DNA of 64,000 bases, taken from NCBI GenBank assembly GCA_023362775.1, contig JALMGJ010000008.1, positions 18,016,001-18,080,000 on the forward strand, in the 5' to 3' direction. Made by a program: the position numbers and the translations under genes. Shown here piece after piece: positions 12,910-22,481 of the stretch (the stretch's first letter is position 1; each line of letters opens with the position of its first letter). Below the pieces are notes generated by a model that saw only the letters and a list, made by a program, of their open reading frames with translations, searched no databases and had not been told where the DNA came from. This DNA is from Charina bottae (Eukaryota > Chordata > Lepidosauria > Squamata > Charinaidae).

Positions 12910-14010
12910 ATGGCGTCTTTGGGAACGAGACGGGCGGAGAAGGAGAAGAAGAAGGAGACTGGAGGACCACCTATTGATTCTGCTACACCTGCTACATCTG
13001 CCTCAGAAGCTTTATTACCAGAAATGAAAAAGATATTAGAAGCTGTTGCAACACTAAATAAGAAAATGGATGATCAGAATACAGCAATAAATAAGAAAAT
13101 GGATGATCAGAATACAGCAATAAATAAGAAAATGGATGACCAGAATACAGCAATAAATAAGAAAATGGATGACTCCACGAAGCAGATGGAAGATCAGATT
13201 ACAGCATTAGACAAAAAAATGGACGATATGAAGAAAGAAATAACCCGAGAGATTAAGCAAGATTTTAAAAAAGAAATTCAAACAGTTAAGGAAGTGGTCA
13301 ATTCTCTGTCAGGAGAACTTAAAGATACGCAAAGCCAGATGCAAAAATTAGAAGATAAATCAGAATATGCTATTAAAGAGATTGAACATAATCTAGATAT
13401 CACAGCTTTAGCAGAAATGAGAGAGAAGGAGCACATCTTGAGATTTAGAGCAATTCCAGAACAAGTAGATGAAAATGTGAGAGAAAGGATGACTTTTGAA
13501 TTGGCTAAATTTTTGGAGACAAGAGAACAAGATTTAGATTTGGAGATAGACAAGATATTCAGAGTAAACTCACGTTATGCTAAGGAAAGAAAAGTCCCTA
13601 GAGACATATTGATATATTTTGTAAGAAAAGTGACAAAAGAGCAAATCTTAAAGAAGCATTATAATACTAGATTAAATATAGAAGGGAAGGAAATAATTGT
13701 ATTAAAAGAAATTCCCTTGAGAATAATTAGGAAAAGAAAAGACTATTCTTTCCTTACAGACAAATTAAGGCAACATAGTATTTCATTCAGATGGGAAAAA
13801 TTGGAAGGCGTATCGTTTGAGTTTAAGGGACAGAGATTCAAAATAACTTCCATTTTAAAAGCAAAAGCTTTTTTAGAGAAATACAAGAAAGAAATGGGTT
13901 TACCAGAAGGAGAATTGACAAAAGGAGGAGAAACATCGAAAGACAAAGAGAAGACTGAAGATCTATCTGAGAAAGGAGCTACAGGTGTGGACTTAACAAA
14001 GGGATTTTAA
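12910..14010 (+). CDS. L1 ORF1 protein (RNA-binding coiled-coil protein)
   Basis: 366 residues from ATGGCGTCTTTG. An in-frame upstream ATG at 12754 would add a Phe/Leu-rich stretch translated from T-rich UTR, so it was not used. Layout: Lys/Glu-rich N-terminus (1-20), coiled coil (about 35-165), RRM-like domain with ILRFRAIPE (about 175-250), C-terminal domain (about 255-330) and a charged tail. The coiled coil contains 11-residue repeats NKKMDDQNTAI (residues 50-82, plus a partial fourth copy). ORF1 proteins form trimers that coat L1 RNA and act as nucleic-acid chaperones. The frame is intact. Confidence 0.93.
   Translation: MASLGTRRAEKEKKKETGGPPIDSATPATSASEALLPEMKKILEAVATLNKKMDDQNTAINKKMDDQNTAINKKMDDQNTAINKKMDDSTKQMEDQITALDKKMDDMKKEITREIKQDFKKEIQTVKEVVNSLSGELKDTQSQMQKLEDKSEYAIKEIEHNLDITALAEMREKEHILRFRAIPEQVDENVRERMTFELAKFLETREQDLDLEIDKIFRVNSRYAKERKVPRDILIYFVRKVTKEQILKKHYNTRLNIEGKEIIVLKEIPLRIIRKRKDYSFLTDKLRQHSISFRWEKLEGVSFEFKGQRFKITSILKAKAFLEKYKKEMGLPEGELTKGGETSKDKEKTEDLSEKGATGVDLTKGF
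13058..13174 (+). repeat. 33-bp tandem repeat inside L1 ORF1
   Basis: Three complete and one partial unit, each beginning AATAAGAAAATGGATGA and almost identical at the DNA level. They encode 11-residue coiled-coil repeats. The near identity points to recent expansion by slippage or unequal exchange. Confidence 0.9.
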
Positions 14011-14024
14011 AGAATAAAACACCA

Positions 14025-17000
14025 ATGGAACTTAAATATCTGACATGGAATATTAATGGAGCCAATGCTCCACAAAAAAGAAGAAAGATATTTCATTTTT
14101 TGAAAAAACAGAAATTGGACATAAGTTGTTTACAAGAGACTCATATTTGTAAAAAAGATACTAAATATTTGATTCAAAAACAGCTTGGAGAAGAATTTAT
14201 TTTGGCTGGATATAAAAAAACTAAAGGGGTAGTCTTATATGTACAACCAAAGTTAAACCCAAAATTGATATTAGCTGATGAAGAGGGTCGATACATTGTA
14301 GTAGAAATTAACATACAAGGAACTAAAACACTGATAGTTGGACTTTATGCACCGAATATGGATAAAGGAGTATTTTATAAAAACCTGATGGATAAACTTT
14401 TGGACTTAACTTATGACAATTGGTGTTTCATGGGGGATTGGAATGGGGTAATTTACCCCAGATTGGATAGACAGTCACAAAAAGAAGTGAAGCAAACACA
14501 GGGAAAATTGCCACAAACATTTTTCGACTTGAAAGAGATGTTGGATTTACAAGACATTTGGAGATGTATGAATGGGACTTCCAGAGAATTTACATATTAT
14601 TCAGAGAGATTTAAATCACATTCTAGAATAGATATGATTTTGATATCTAAAAATTTGATGATGGATATTAACAAAGTTGATATATTACCTAAGACTTTAT
14701 CAGATCATAATCCAGTAATGTTGACTCTTAAAGGGAAACGGAATGTATTTAGATGGAGATTGAATGAGTCACTACTACGGAATAATGATGTAGTTGATGT
14801 ATGCAAAAAAAAATTAAGAGAATATTTTCAATTTAATTTGAACAAAGGGACTAATATTCAAACTGTATGGGAAGCCAGTAAAGCATATATGAGGGGTTAT
14901 TTTATTCAATACAATGCTCAAATGAGGAAGAAAAAACAAAAAAGAATTCAATTGATTTTAGATGAAATTAAAAGTAAAGAGTTAGATTTGAGAGATAAAC
15001 CAATGGATGACACTTTGCTCACTCAAATTAAATTTCTACAAAAGCAAATATCAATGATATTAACTCAAGAGATAGAGACTCAAATGAAATTTACAAAACA
15101 AAAATATTTTGAATATGCAAATAAACCAGGTAGATGGCTGGCTTATAAATTGAGGAAACAAAGACAAAAGAATTTGATTACTAATATTCAACATGAAGGA
15201 AAAACTCTGGTGAATAATATGGACATTCAAAAAACCTTTCATGACTATTATTCTAAATTATATAAAAAACAAGATGTCAACTTGGATGAGATTGAAGAAT
15301 ATTTGAATAAACAAAAACTAACTGTTCTTAATGACCAACAAAGATTGACATTAAATAATGTTATAACAAAAGAAGAATTGATAAAAGCTTTTAAGAAAAT
15401 TAGTAGTGGAAAAGCTCCTGGACCGGATGGATTGTCAGCAGCCTACTATAAATGTTTTGAAGAGGATTTATGTCTACCTTTGCAAAAGACTATGAATTCT
15501 ATTTTGGAAACAGGAATTATGCCTGAAACTTGGAAAGAAGCACATATAACATTGATACCCAAAGAACAACAGGATTTAACATTAACTAAAAATTACAGAC
15601 CAATATCTTTATTGAATAATGACTATAAGATATTTACAACGATATTAGCAGAAAGAATGAAGAATATACTTAAGGATTTTATTCATCAAGACCAAGCTGG
15701 TTTTCTACCCAAAAGACAAATTCATGACAATGTCCGAAACATAGTAGACGTAATTGAATATTTGGATCAACACTATGATAAACAAGCTGCCTTGATATTT
15801 ATTGATGCTGAAAAAGCCTTTGACAACTTAAATTGGCCTTTTATGTTCAAAGTTTTGGAAAATATGAATTTTGGAGGAAATTTTATAAAATGGATTAAAT
15901 CAATATATACTCCACAATTTGCCAAAATAATTGTTAATGGAGAATTTAGTAAGCCATGTGAAATACAAAAAGGTACTAGACAAGGTTGTCCATTATCTCC
16001 ACTTTTGTTTATATTGGTATTAGAGGTTTTACTTAGAGATATTAGACAAGATGATGGTATCCATGGTATTAAAGTTAAAAAAGAAGTTTATAAACTAAGA
16101 GCATTTGCTGACGACCTAGTCATTACTTTGGAGAATCCACTAGAAGGAATTGAAATATTAATACAGAAACTAAAAGACTTTGGGTCGCTAGCAGGGTTCA
16201 AAGTGAATTTACAGAAGACAAAAGTTTTGACCAAAAATATGGATTACCACCAACAAGAGAAATTGAAAGAAATAACAGGATATTCAATGGAAGAAAAAGT
16301 AAAATATTTGGGAGTATATTTAACAACTAAAAATGTTAAGTTGTTTAAGAATAATTATATTCCACTTTGGATGGATATTAAAAAAGATTTGGAACATTGG
16401 GAAAAACTGCAATTATCATTATTAGGTAGAATTTCAGCAATTAAAATGAATGTTTTGCCAAGAATTTTATATCTTTTTCAAACACTACCTATATTGGCAT
16501 CAGAAGAACCTTTTAAACAATGGCAGCGAGATATTTCTAAGTTTATTTGGCAAGGGAAAAAACCAAGAGTAAAATATAAAGTCTTGCAAGACTCTAAAGA
16601 AAGAGGAGGACTAGGTCTACCGGATTTGAAATTATATTATGCTGCTTGTTGCTTGGTTTGGATTAAAGAATGGATAGTTTTGAAAAATGAAACATTATTG
16701 AATTTGGAAGGACATGAATTAAGATGTGGATGGCATGGATATTTGTGGTACGATAAAGTTAAAGTTAATGTGGACTTTAAAAACCATTATATTAGAAGAT
16801 CCTTGTTAAGAATCTGGAATAAATATAAATTAATCTTATGTTATAAAAGACCCTTATGGATTTCTACACAAGAAGCATTCTACAGAACAGAAGTAAGAAA
16901 TAAAGATAAATGGTTAACCTACAAAGACTTTTTAAAGAAAGAACAAGGACAATATATAATTAAATCAATAGAAGAATTGGTATCAGAGGGATACAGTTTT

Positions 17001-17786
17001 CAATGGCTTTCATATATGCAGCTCGTAGAGAAATTTAAATTAGATAAGAAAGACCTTGAATTTGAACAAACCAAATCGGAATTTGAGATACAACTATGTG
17101 AGACAGATGATCATCTAATTGCAAAAATGTATAAATTATTGTTAAAAGGTGAAATGGTAGAGGAACAAGTTAAAGACTGTATGATTAAATGGGCTAAAAA
17201 TATTGGCCATAATATTCAAATGCAACAATGGGAAGATATGTGGACCAAAGGGTTAAAATTTACTTTGTGTTATAATTTAAAAGAAAACTTTTATAAGATG
17301 ATGTACAGATGGTATATGACCCCACAAAAACTTTCTAAAATGTATGGAAATGTCTCCAACTTATGTTGGAAATGTAAAAAAAAAGAGGGGTCTTTTTACC
17401 ATATGTGGTGGACATGTGAGACTGCAAAGAAATTTTGGACTCAAATACATGCATTGATGCAAAATATATTACAAATTCGAGTTCCATTTAAACCGGAATT
17501 TTTCTTACTGGGAATAATTGATGGACAACCTGGGAAGCAATTTACAAGGATTATGCAATACATGATTACAGCAGCAAGACTTATTTTTGCACAAAATTGG
17601 AAAAACCAGATATCGCCTACGATACAAGATTGGATGTTAAAATTGATGGATATGGCAGAGAATGATAAACTGACATGTTTATTAAAAGAAAATCCAAATA
17701 ATTATTTCCTTAAAGAGTGGAAACCATTAACTGACTATTTACAAGATGCGGGAGGGGCAAAGCTTATATGGGGATTTGAAGATTAA
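14025..17786 (+). CDS. L1 ORF2 protein (endonuclease and reverse transcriptase)
   Basis: 1253 residues, intact. N-terminal apurinic-type endonuclease (1-235): LTWNINGAN with N9, QETH with E38, YAPN (108-111), GDWN with D138 and N140, RIDMIL with D203, and SDHNP with D227 and H228. RT domain (about 440-800): SGKAPGPDGL near 462, NYRPISLLN, DQAGFLPKRQIHDN, FIDAEKAFDNL, GTRQGCPLSPLLF and the catalytic FADD (694-697). The C-terminal CCHC knuckle reads C-x2-C-x8-H-x4-C (CWKCKKK...HMWWTC). It nicks target DNA and primes reverse transcription there. It begins 14 nt after the ORF1 stop, so translation presumably depends on reinitiation, as in other L1s. Confidence 0.96.
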   Translation: MELKYLTWNINGANAPQKRRKIFHFLKKQKLDISCLQETHICKKDTKYLIQKQLGEEFILAGYKKTKGVVLYVQPKLNPKLILADEEGRYIVVEINIQGTKTLIVGLYAPNMDKGVFYKNLMDKLLDLTYDNWCFMGDWNGVIYPRLDRQSQKEVKQTQGKLPQTFFDLKEMLDLQDIWRCMNGTSREFTYYSERFKSHSRIDMILISKNLMMDINKVDILPKTLSDHNPVMLTLKGKRNVFRWRLNESLLRNNDVVDVCKKKLREYFQFNLNKGTNIQTVWEASKAYMRGYFIQYNAQMRKKKQKRIQLILDEIKSKELDLRDKPMDDTLLTQIKFLQKQISMILTQEIETQMKFTKQKYFEYANKPGRWLAYKLRKQRQKNLITNIQHEGKTLVNNMDIQKTFHDYYSKLYKKQDVNLDEIEEYLNKQKLTVLNDQQRLTLNNVITKEELIKAFKKISSGKAPGPDGLSAAYYKCFEEDLCLPLQKTMNSILETGIMPETWKEAHITLIPKEQQDLTLTKNYRPISLLNNDYKIFTTILAERMKNILKDFIHQDQAGFLPKRQIHDNVRNIVDVIEYLDQHYDKQAALIFIDAEKAFDNLNWPFMFKVLENMNFGGNFIKWIKSIYTPQFAKIIVNGEFSKPCEIQKGTRQGCPLSPLLFILVLEVLLRDIRQDDGIHGIKVKKEVYKLRAFADDLVITLENPLEGIEILIQKLKDFGSLAGFKVNLQKTKVLTKNMDYHQQEKLKEITGYSMEEKVKYLGVYLTTKNVKLFKNNYIPLWMDIKKDLEHWEKLQLSLLGRISAIKMNVLPRILYLFQTLPILASEEPFKQWQRDISKFIWQGKKPRVKYKVLQDSKERGGLGLPDLKLYYAACCLVWIKEWIVLKNETLLNLEGHELRCGWHGYLWYDKVKVNVDFKNHYIRRSLLRIWNKYKLILCYKRPLWISTQEAFYRTEVRNKDKWLTYKDFLKKEQGQYIIKSIEELVSEGYSFQWLSYMQLVEKFKLDKKDLEFEQTKSEFEIQLCETDDHLIAKMYKLLLKGEMVEEQVKDCMIKWAKNIGHNIQMQQWEDMWTKGLKFTLCYNLKENFYKMMYRWYMTPQKLSKMYGNVSNLCWKCKKKEGSFYHMWWTCETAKKFWTQIHALMQNILQIRVPFKPEFFLLGIIDGQPGKQFTRIMQYMITAARLIFAQNWKNQISPTIQDWMLKLMDMAENDKLTCLLKENPNNYFLKEWKPLTDYLQDAGGAKLIWGFED

Positions 17787-18052
17787 AATATATATATATT
17801 GATGTAATAGACAAGAAATATTCTTTAATATTATATATAGACCTAGCATGTAAGATAAAATTTTTAAAATACCATGACCAGATACAAATCGGAAGTTGAC
17901 CAAATTCTATGTTTCAGCTTTATCTTTTTTTCTTTTTTCCTTTACTACACTTTTTTATCTTTTCTTTTTTCTTGATTTGTATTTCCATTTTCTTTTCTGT
18001 TTCAAACTTTTATCTATGTAAAATTAAAATCTAATAAAATTTGTTAAAAAAA
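17787..18052 (+). other. L1 3' UTR and tail
   Basis: About 266 bases: AT-rich start, a T-rich run with C interruptions (about 17925-18000), CTAATAAAATTTG near the end, and a short A-rich tail. The same UTR ends the truncated copy at 10286-10558. AATAAA is the likely poly(A) signal. Confidence 0.85.
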
Positions 18053-18066
18053 GAAAAAGGAGCTGT
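18053..18066 (+). repeat. Target-site duplication (right) of full-length L1
   Basis: Exact copy of 11722-11735, immediately after the A-rich tail. Confidence 0.95.
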
Positions 18067-18498
18067 GGAATGAATTAGCAAAATCAATTAGGAGAAAAAA
18101 TGAAGGACAAAGTTCAAAGACGATGTGAAAACAAAAGAAGGCTCATACAAGAAATGGAAGAAGTACAGGCAGGTAGCTCAAGACTGTAGACCTCTCCAGA
18201 AGCAGAAGTTGAGAATGAGCTGGGTTACTGTAGAATAACAAAAATAGGACTTTTATAGATATATACATCATTACATATGATGTACATATATTTAAAACAA
18301 AAGGAAAAGGATAGAATCAGCTGTTCAGTGATAACCAAATGCTCAAAGTTAACACAGAAAAGATAGCACTACTCAACTGTTTTGGGAATGTCCAAAGCAA
18401 AGCATCCAAAAAAGAAGTATGTATTCCACCAGGAAATTTCAAGAGCAGGATGAAGGGGCTGTATTGAATCTTGAGATTTCTAGAAACATGGTCAGGGA

Positions 18499-18499
<1 letters not shown>
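18067..18499 (+). pseudogene. CR1 LINE, middle part (right of nested L1)
   Basis: Continues the CR1 interrupted at 11735. The sequence from GGAATGAATTAGCAAA through AAAGACGATGTG is A-rich and stop-filled, and corresponds by position to the CR1 linker between endonuclease and RT. Assignment depends on the CR1 blocks on both sides (11280-11735 and 19012-19260). The end near 18499 is set by the microsatellite. Confidence 0.5.

Positions 18500-18587
<88 letters not shown>
18500..18587. repeat. (ATACAT)n microsatellite, left part
   Basis: About 15 uninterrupted ATATAC units. They produce spurious repetitive open frames on both strands. The array continues beyond the SINE at 18891. Confidence 0.95.
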
Positions 18588-18589
<2 letters not shown>

Positions 18590-18889
18590 GGCTTGTCGAT
18601 CGGAAGATCGCAAATTCGGAGGTTCGAGACACGAGCGCCGCGTGACGGAGTGAGCTCCCGCACTAGCTCCAGCTCTTGCCAACCTAGCAATTTGAAAGCA
18701 TGCAAATGCAAGTAGATTCATAGGTACCACTTCGGTGGGCAGGTAACAGCGTTCTGCGCGTGTCATGCGGCCACATGACCGTGGAAGTGTCTTCGGACAA
18801 CGCTGGCTCTTTAGCTAACAAACGGAGATGAGCACCAGCCCCTAGAGTCGGGCACGACTGCACAAATGTGCGGGGGGAACCTTTACCTT

Positions 18890-18890
<1 letters not shown>
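18588..18890 (+). mobile_element. Sauria-type SINE, 5'-truncated
   Basis: Starts inside the tRNA-like head at CAGGCTTGTCGATCGG (A box missing), passes a B-box-like GGTTCGAGAC, then the conserved body, and ends GTCGGGCACGACTGCAC...GGGAACCTTTACCTTT. The GTCG-rich 3' part resembles the BovB 3' end, which supplies the enzymatic machinery for this SINE family in squamates. Inserted in, or extended by, the (ATACAT)n array. Confidence 0.88.
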
Positions 18891-18924
<34 letters not shown>

Positions 18925-18967
18925 GTATACGTATACCTATACGTATACGTATACGTATACGTATACG

Positions 18968-19000
<33 letters not shown>
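18891..19000. repeat. (ATACAT)n / (ATACGT)n microsatellite, right part
   Basis: Same hexamer as on the left, but with a central block (about 18923-18970) in which ATACAT has become ATACGT in successive units. One C-to-T variant unit (ATACCT) lies near 18934. Confidence 0.93.
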
Positions 19001-19011
19001 GTTTGTTTTTA

Positions 19012-19260
19012 CTTTAAATCTTCAGAGCCAGATGAATTGCATCCTGCAGCACTAAAGGAGCTAGCTAGTGGTATGGCCAAACCTTTATTAGTTATCTTTG
19101 AGAAATTCTGGAGAACTTGTGAAATGCCAGATGACTGGAGGAAAGCAAATATCTTCCTTATGTTCACAGACTAGAAAAAAGAAGATCCATCAAACTAGAG
19201 ACTAGTCAGACTGACTTCAGTACATGGGAAGATTCTAGAGCAGATAATAAACAAATTGAT
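19012..19260 (+). pseudogene. CR1 LINE RT fragment
   Basis: The frame reads EPDELHPAALKELASGMAK, PLLVIFEKFWRTCEMPDDW and RKANIFLMF, matching the CR1 RT start (GPDGIHPRVLREL, IFEKSW, VPEDWRKANV). Past a stop, a KKEDP-like and an ADSVHGKILEQII-like stretch follow. It is the same decayed CR1 that was split by the L1 and by the microsatellite/SINE. Confidence 0.85.
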
Positions 19261-21768
19261 CTCTAAACTCCTTAAAACCAATGTAGTAATTGACTAAAGC
19301 CAATAAGGCCAGAACACCAGTGGAACCTGACATTCTGAAGCAGGCTGCAAACAGTGATCCCTTCCTTGAAACTGGTAAATATAAAATTTTAGTTTGAAAG
19401 CTCTTATACATTGCCACAGTAACAAGACCAAACACTGTTGCATCTGTCAGAATCCTGTGTAGGAAGGTGGGTGTACCAACAAAGGGGACTGGATTGGAAT
19501 CCAGAAGGTGGGCAGGTACTTCAAGGAATACTGCACATTTAACTCAGACTGTTAGCAAACTGCAACTACAAACTAGTGGGCTACATCGACATAAAGTGGG
19601 CAGAAGGCAGGACAAATTTTGTATAGAGACTGACACTTATATCTTTTGAGAAATTATGGAGTTGTGGATCCATGAAAGAGTAAGAAGGGAAGCTGGAAAC
19701 GTGACCTCAGTGGCATTGACTTTTCAGCACTTTACAGCCTACTGACCACAAGGGGCAGTAGGTGACAATAGAGAGCTGGCGGTTTACTCTGTGTCCCCTC
19801 TTTGTCTTCCACTGTGCCTGTTCTTTTTCTCTGAGATTGATAATCTTAGCGTCTTCCTTTTGCCTTTGATTGCACATGCATGGAGGGTTTTTGCTCACTG
19901 ACTTACTTCCTGATAGGCTGTGCCTAGCTAGGTGCTAGGATTTGCTAATCCCTTAAATAAACAATCTTTAAGTTGTAAATCTGCTTCACTCATCCTTGCA
20001 CAGGCCAGATTTCCACTTTTAGGAAATCTCTCACACATGGCTTTTTCTAACAAATTAATTCTTTCAATGGGTGTAATAAAACATAGCTTTTCAATGACCA
20101 TTTGAGTAACTGTAATATATTATCCAAATTACACTTTTTAACTAAGACTTAGACTCTTAAGTTATGGAAAATGTATTAAACACCTAATGTTAGAAATTTC
20201 ACTGATACACTGACAATTTCTGGACTGCTCCTTAAAATTATATGGTCTAGTAATGTGTAAACTAGAAAAGAACTTCAGATTAGGCAGCAAACAGGAGATT
20301 GCCCACACTGCATTTATTATGTTTGTTTCAACTGTCAAAGGTAAATCCTTTATGGTTCAGTGGATTTATTACTCCCCCAAATGGGAGTGCCCTATAAGTG
20401 TCCTCACTTGATATAATACAATAACTTTCCCACATACTATCTTGAAGTCCAACACCTCTTAGCCTATGAAAAGGCATAAATGATACACCTGGAGAAAGAG
20501 AGAAATAAAAAGCAGGTTTTTGTGCCAGTATTTATGGCTTTGTTTCTTGGCCAGTAGATAGCAGGCAGGCCAGGAGGCAGGCCCACAGGCAGGAAGAAGC
20601 TATTCGGTGCACAGATGCTAAATAGGCCAGGAAACACTAAAAAACCCAGTAACATACCTCTTACATTAGCAAACTAAATATAGATTAGGCATCATGTCCA
20701 TTAATTGACTTACGTTTTTCCTTCATGACTGATTTCCCAGTCTTTCCTGGGAACAGACCAAGGACACCAAACAATGCAAGCCACCATCTAGCTTCCTGTC
20801 TGTAGGTAATGCTGCAGACATATTGGATTAGCAATAAACGGTAATGAAATTGGAAACAGATTCTCCCTGGCTTTACACAAGACAGTTAAAAAAACATGAA
20901 TATTTAAACGCAGAAAGTGTGATTCCAATACAAACATTATAAAATCATATACAGTGCATATTTAACTGCATGCAAGGTCATACAAACATCTTAAATGACA
21001 TTGCCAGATGCTAACTACTAATATGGTTTCAGCATTCAAATGTGTAAACTGTGGAGTAAAATTATGACATATGATTGATAGATCGTATCATATCCTCCTC
21101 CTCTTCTTCTTCCTTTTGATATTCCCTTAGGCTGGAATTTCACATCATTGGTGATAAACGCGACCTGTCTTACTATCGGCAAAATGCTATGAACATAGGT
21201 AGGTAAATGGGTTTCCAAGGTTTCAGACACTCCCGCCTTACTTAAAGACACCAGAACATGTTGCCCACAAACATATGCTTTTCTATCGATCTACTGTTGT
21301 TCTAAGTTTGTTCTGCTATTTTTAGTGATAAACATACCATCTTAAAATGTGTTAACAATTCAATGCTAGATAGAAGAACAATGTGATACTCTTAAAGACA
21401 TGTGTTCTGAAGATGGTATTAAAATTTTGTGTATTTAAGATAAATATGTACCACCTCAATCCAGTTGGACTCTAGGCAGCTTACTGTGTAAATGGACCTA
21501 GATTTTGTTTTTAAAGGCTGTAACATAGAGTTGTAACAACAGAAATGTTGTTCTTGTATATGATATACTGGTGAATAGTAATATTCTCCAATTTCTGTTT
21601 TAGAAATATCATAATGATATAAATGAAAAATTTAAGAAAAAGAGGCATAGGTATTTCACATGTAGCCTATGTTCCTCTTCTTCCTTTCACATTATTTCTC
21701 CCCATGTCTGGAATAGAAGAAAAGTTAACATTACATTTACATTAACAAAGTTACATTAACTTTGGCAG

Positions 21769-21803
<35 letters not shown>

Positions 21804-22367
21804 CATTTCGGTCCACATTCTAGGTGAAGGAATTACAGGAGGGATAATATTCTTAAAGATTCTGTGAAACAACTACATCATGGGAACTGCCATACCTTCT
21901 TATTGTCATACTTTACCTTAAAGTAGACCGAAATATCATAGTTACTGTAAAGGGCACTTAAATCTATAACCTTTGCAGACATTTGTAAAAGGAAATATGG
22001 TCCAAATGAATGAGAGCACTGCGAGGCTGTTTGTGCAATGTGAGAAGGAATCCTAAATGCAAATAATATAACAGGTAATACTATTTCAGGCAAGGATTAT
22101 TATTAGTTTACTTTAGATGCCTCCTTTTCATCCAGGTATGATACTCTGTGCCTTTGGTCACACATGGATGCATATGTACATGTATCCACATATACTTGAC
22201 TGATATATCATGCGTAGTTAGGATCTTGAATCTAGGGTCATGTTGCACCATGGAAAGGTGATACTGAATGCTTAAACAAAGGAAGAATTAATAACAAAAC
22301 ACTGACTAAGACTTGGATCAAAAGATTCTGTTTTCATTATGATTTACAAGAGATGCATTTTATTGAA
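19261..22367. other. Mostly unrecognised intergenic stretch
   Basis: No gene recognised. An AATAAA-containing stretch near 19955-20035, following a GC-richer 250-bp block, could be an LTR relic, but I found no matching ends or TSD. A (CAAT)n array lies at 21769-21802. The rest is AT-rich. Confidence 0.45.
21769..21802. repeat. (CAAT)n microsatellite
   Basis: Eight consecutive ATCA units after CTTTGGCAG, probably the tail of a decayed LINE similar to that at 1333-1363. Confidence 0.85.
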
Positions 22368-22481
22368 TACTTTGAAGAAAAGTTATAAACAAGTACATAC
22401 TGATAAATAAATCAAGGATTTAAATAATTTATTCTTTTTTAAATCTTCTCTTGTACTTGTTTATATTTTTTCTTCAAAGTG
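22368..22481. repeat. Imperfect inverted repeat (hairpin-forming)
   Basis: TACTTTGAAGAAAAG...AAACAAGTAC at 22368-22396 is complementary to 22453-22481 with a few mismatches. The loop is about 56 nt and AT-rich. It may be a small MITE or a chance foldback; no TSD was identified. Confidence 0.6.

Larger units (their letters stand above)
11736..18052 (+). mobile_element. Full-length L1 retrotransposon, both ORFs intact
   Basis: A 6317-bp element bounded by a perfect 14-bp TSD. Order: 5' UTR (11736-12909), ORF1 (12910-14010), 14-nt spacer, ORF2 (14025-17786), AT-rich 3' UTR with a T-rich run, AATAAAA and a short A-rich tail. No stop or frameshift is seen in either ORF. The 5' end starts with a C/T-rich block and CTTCCGGGTAC, and the first 200 bases are the most GC-rich part, as expected for an internal promoter. 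With a near-identical truncated copy at 8799-10558, this points to a recently active lineage. Confidence 0.96.

Noticed and set aside
18317..19174. Several 60-150-codon frames with TYTYTY, IHIHIH or VYVYVY runs
   Set aside because: Translations of the (ATACAT)n microsatellite and the SINE; all six frames stay open because the hexamer contains no stop.
19640..20040. Possible LTR ending near 20035 with AATAAA at about 19955
   Set aside because: No TG...CA ends with a matching TSD could be identified.
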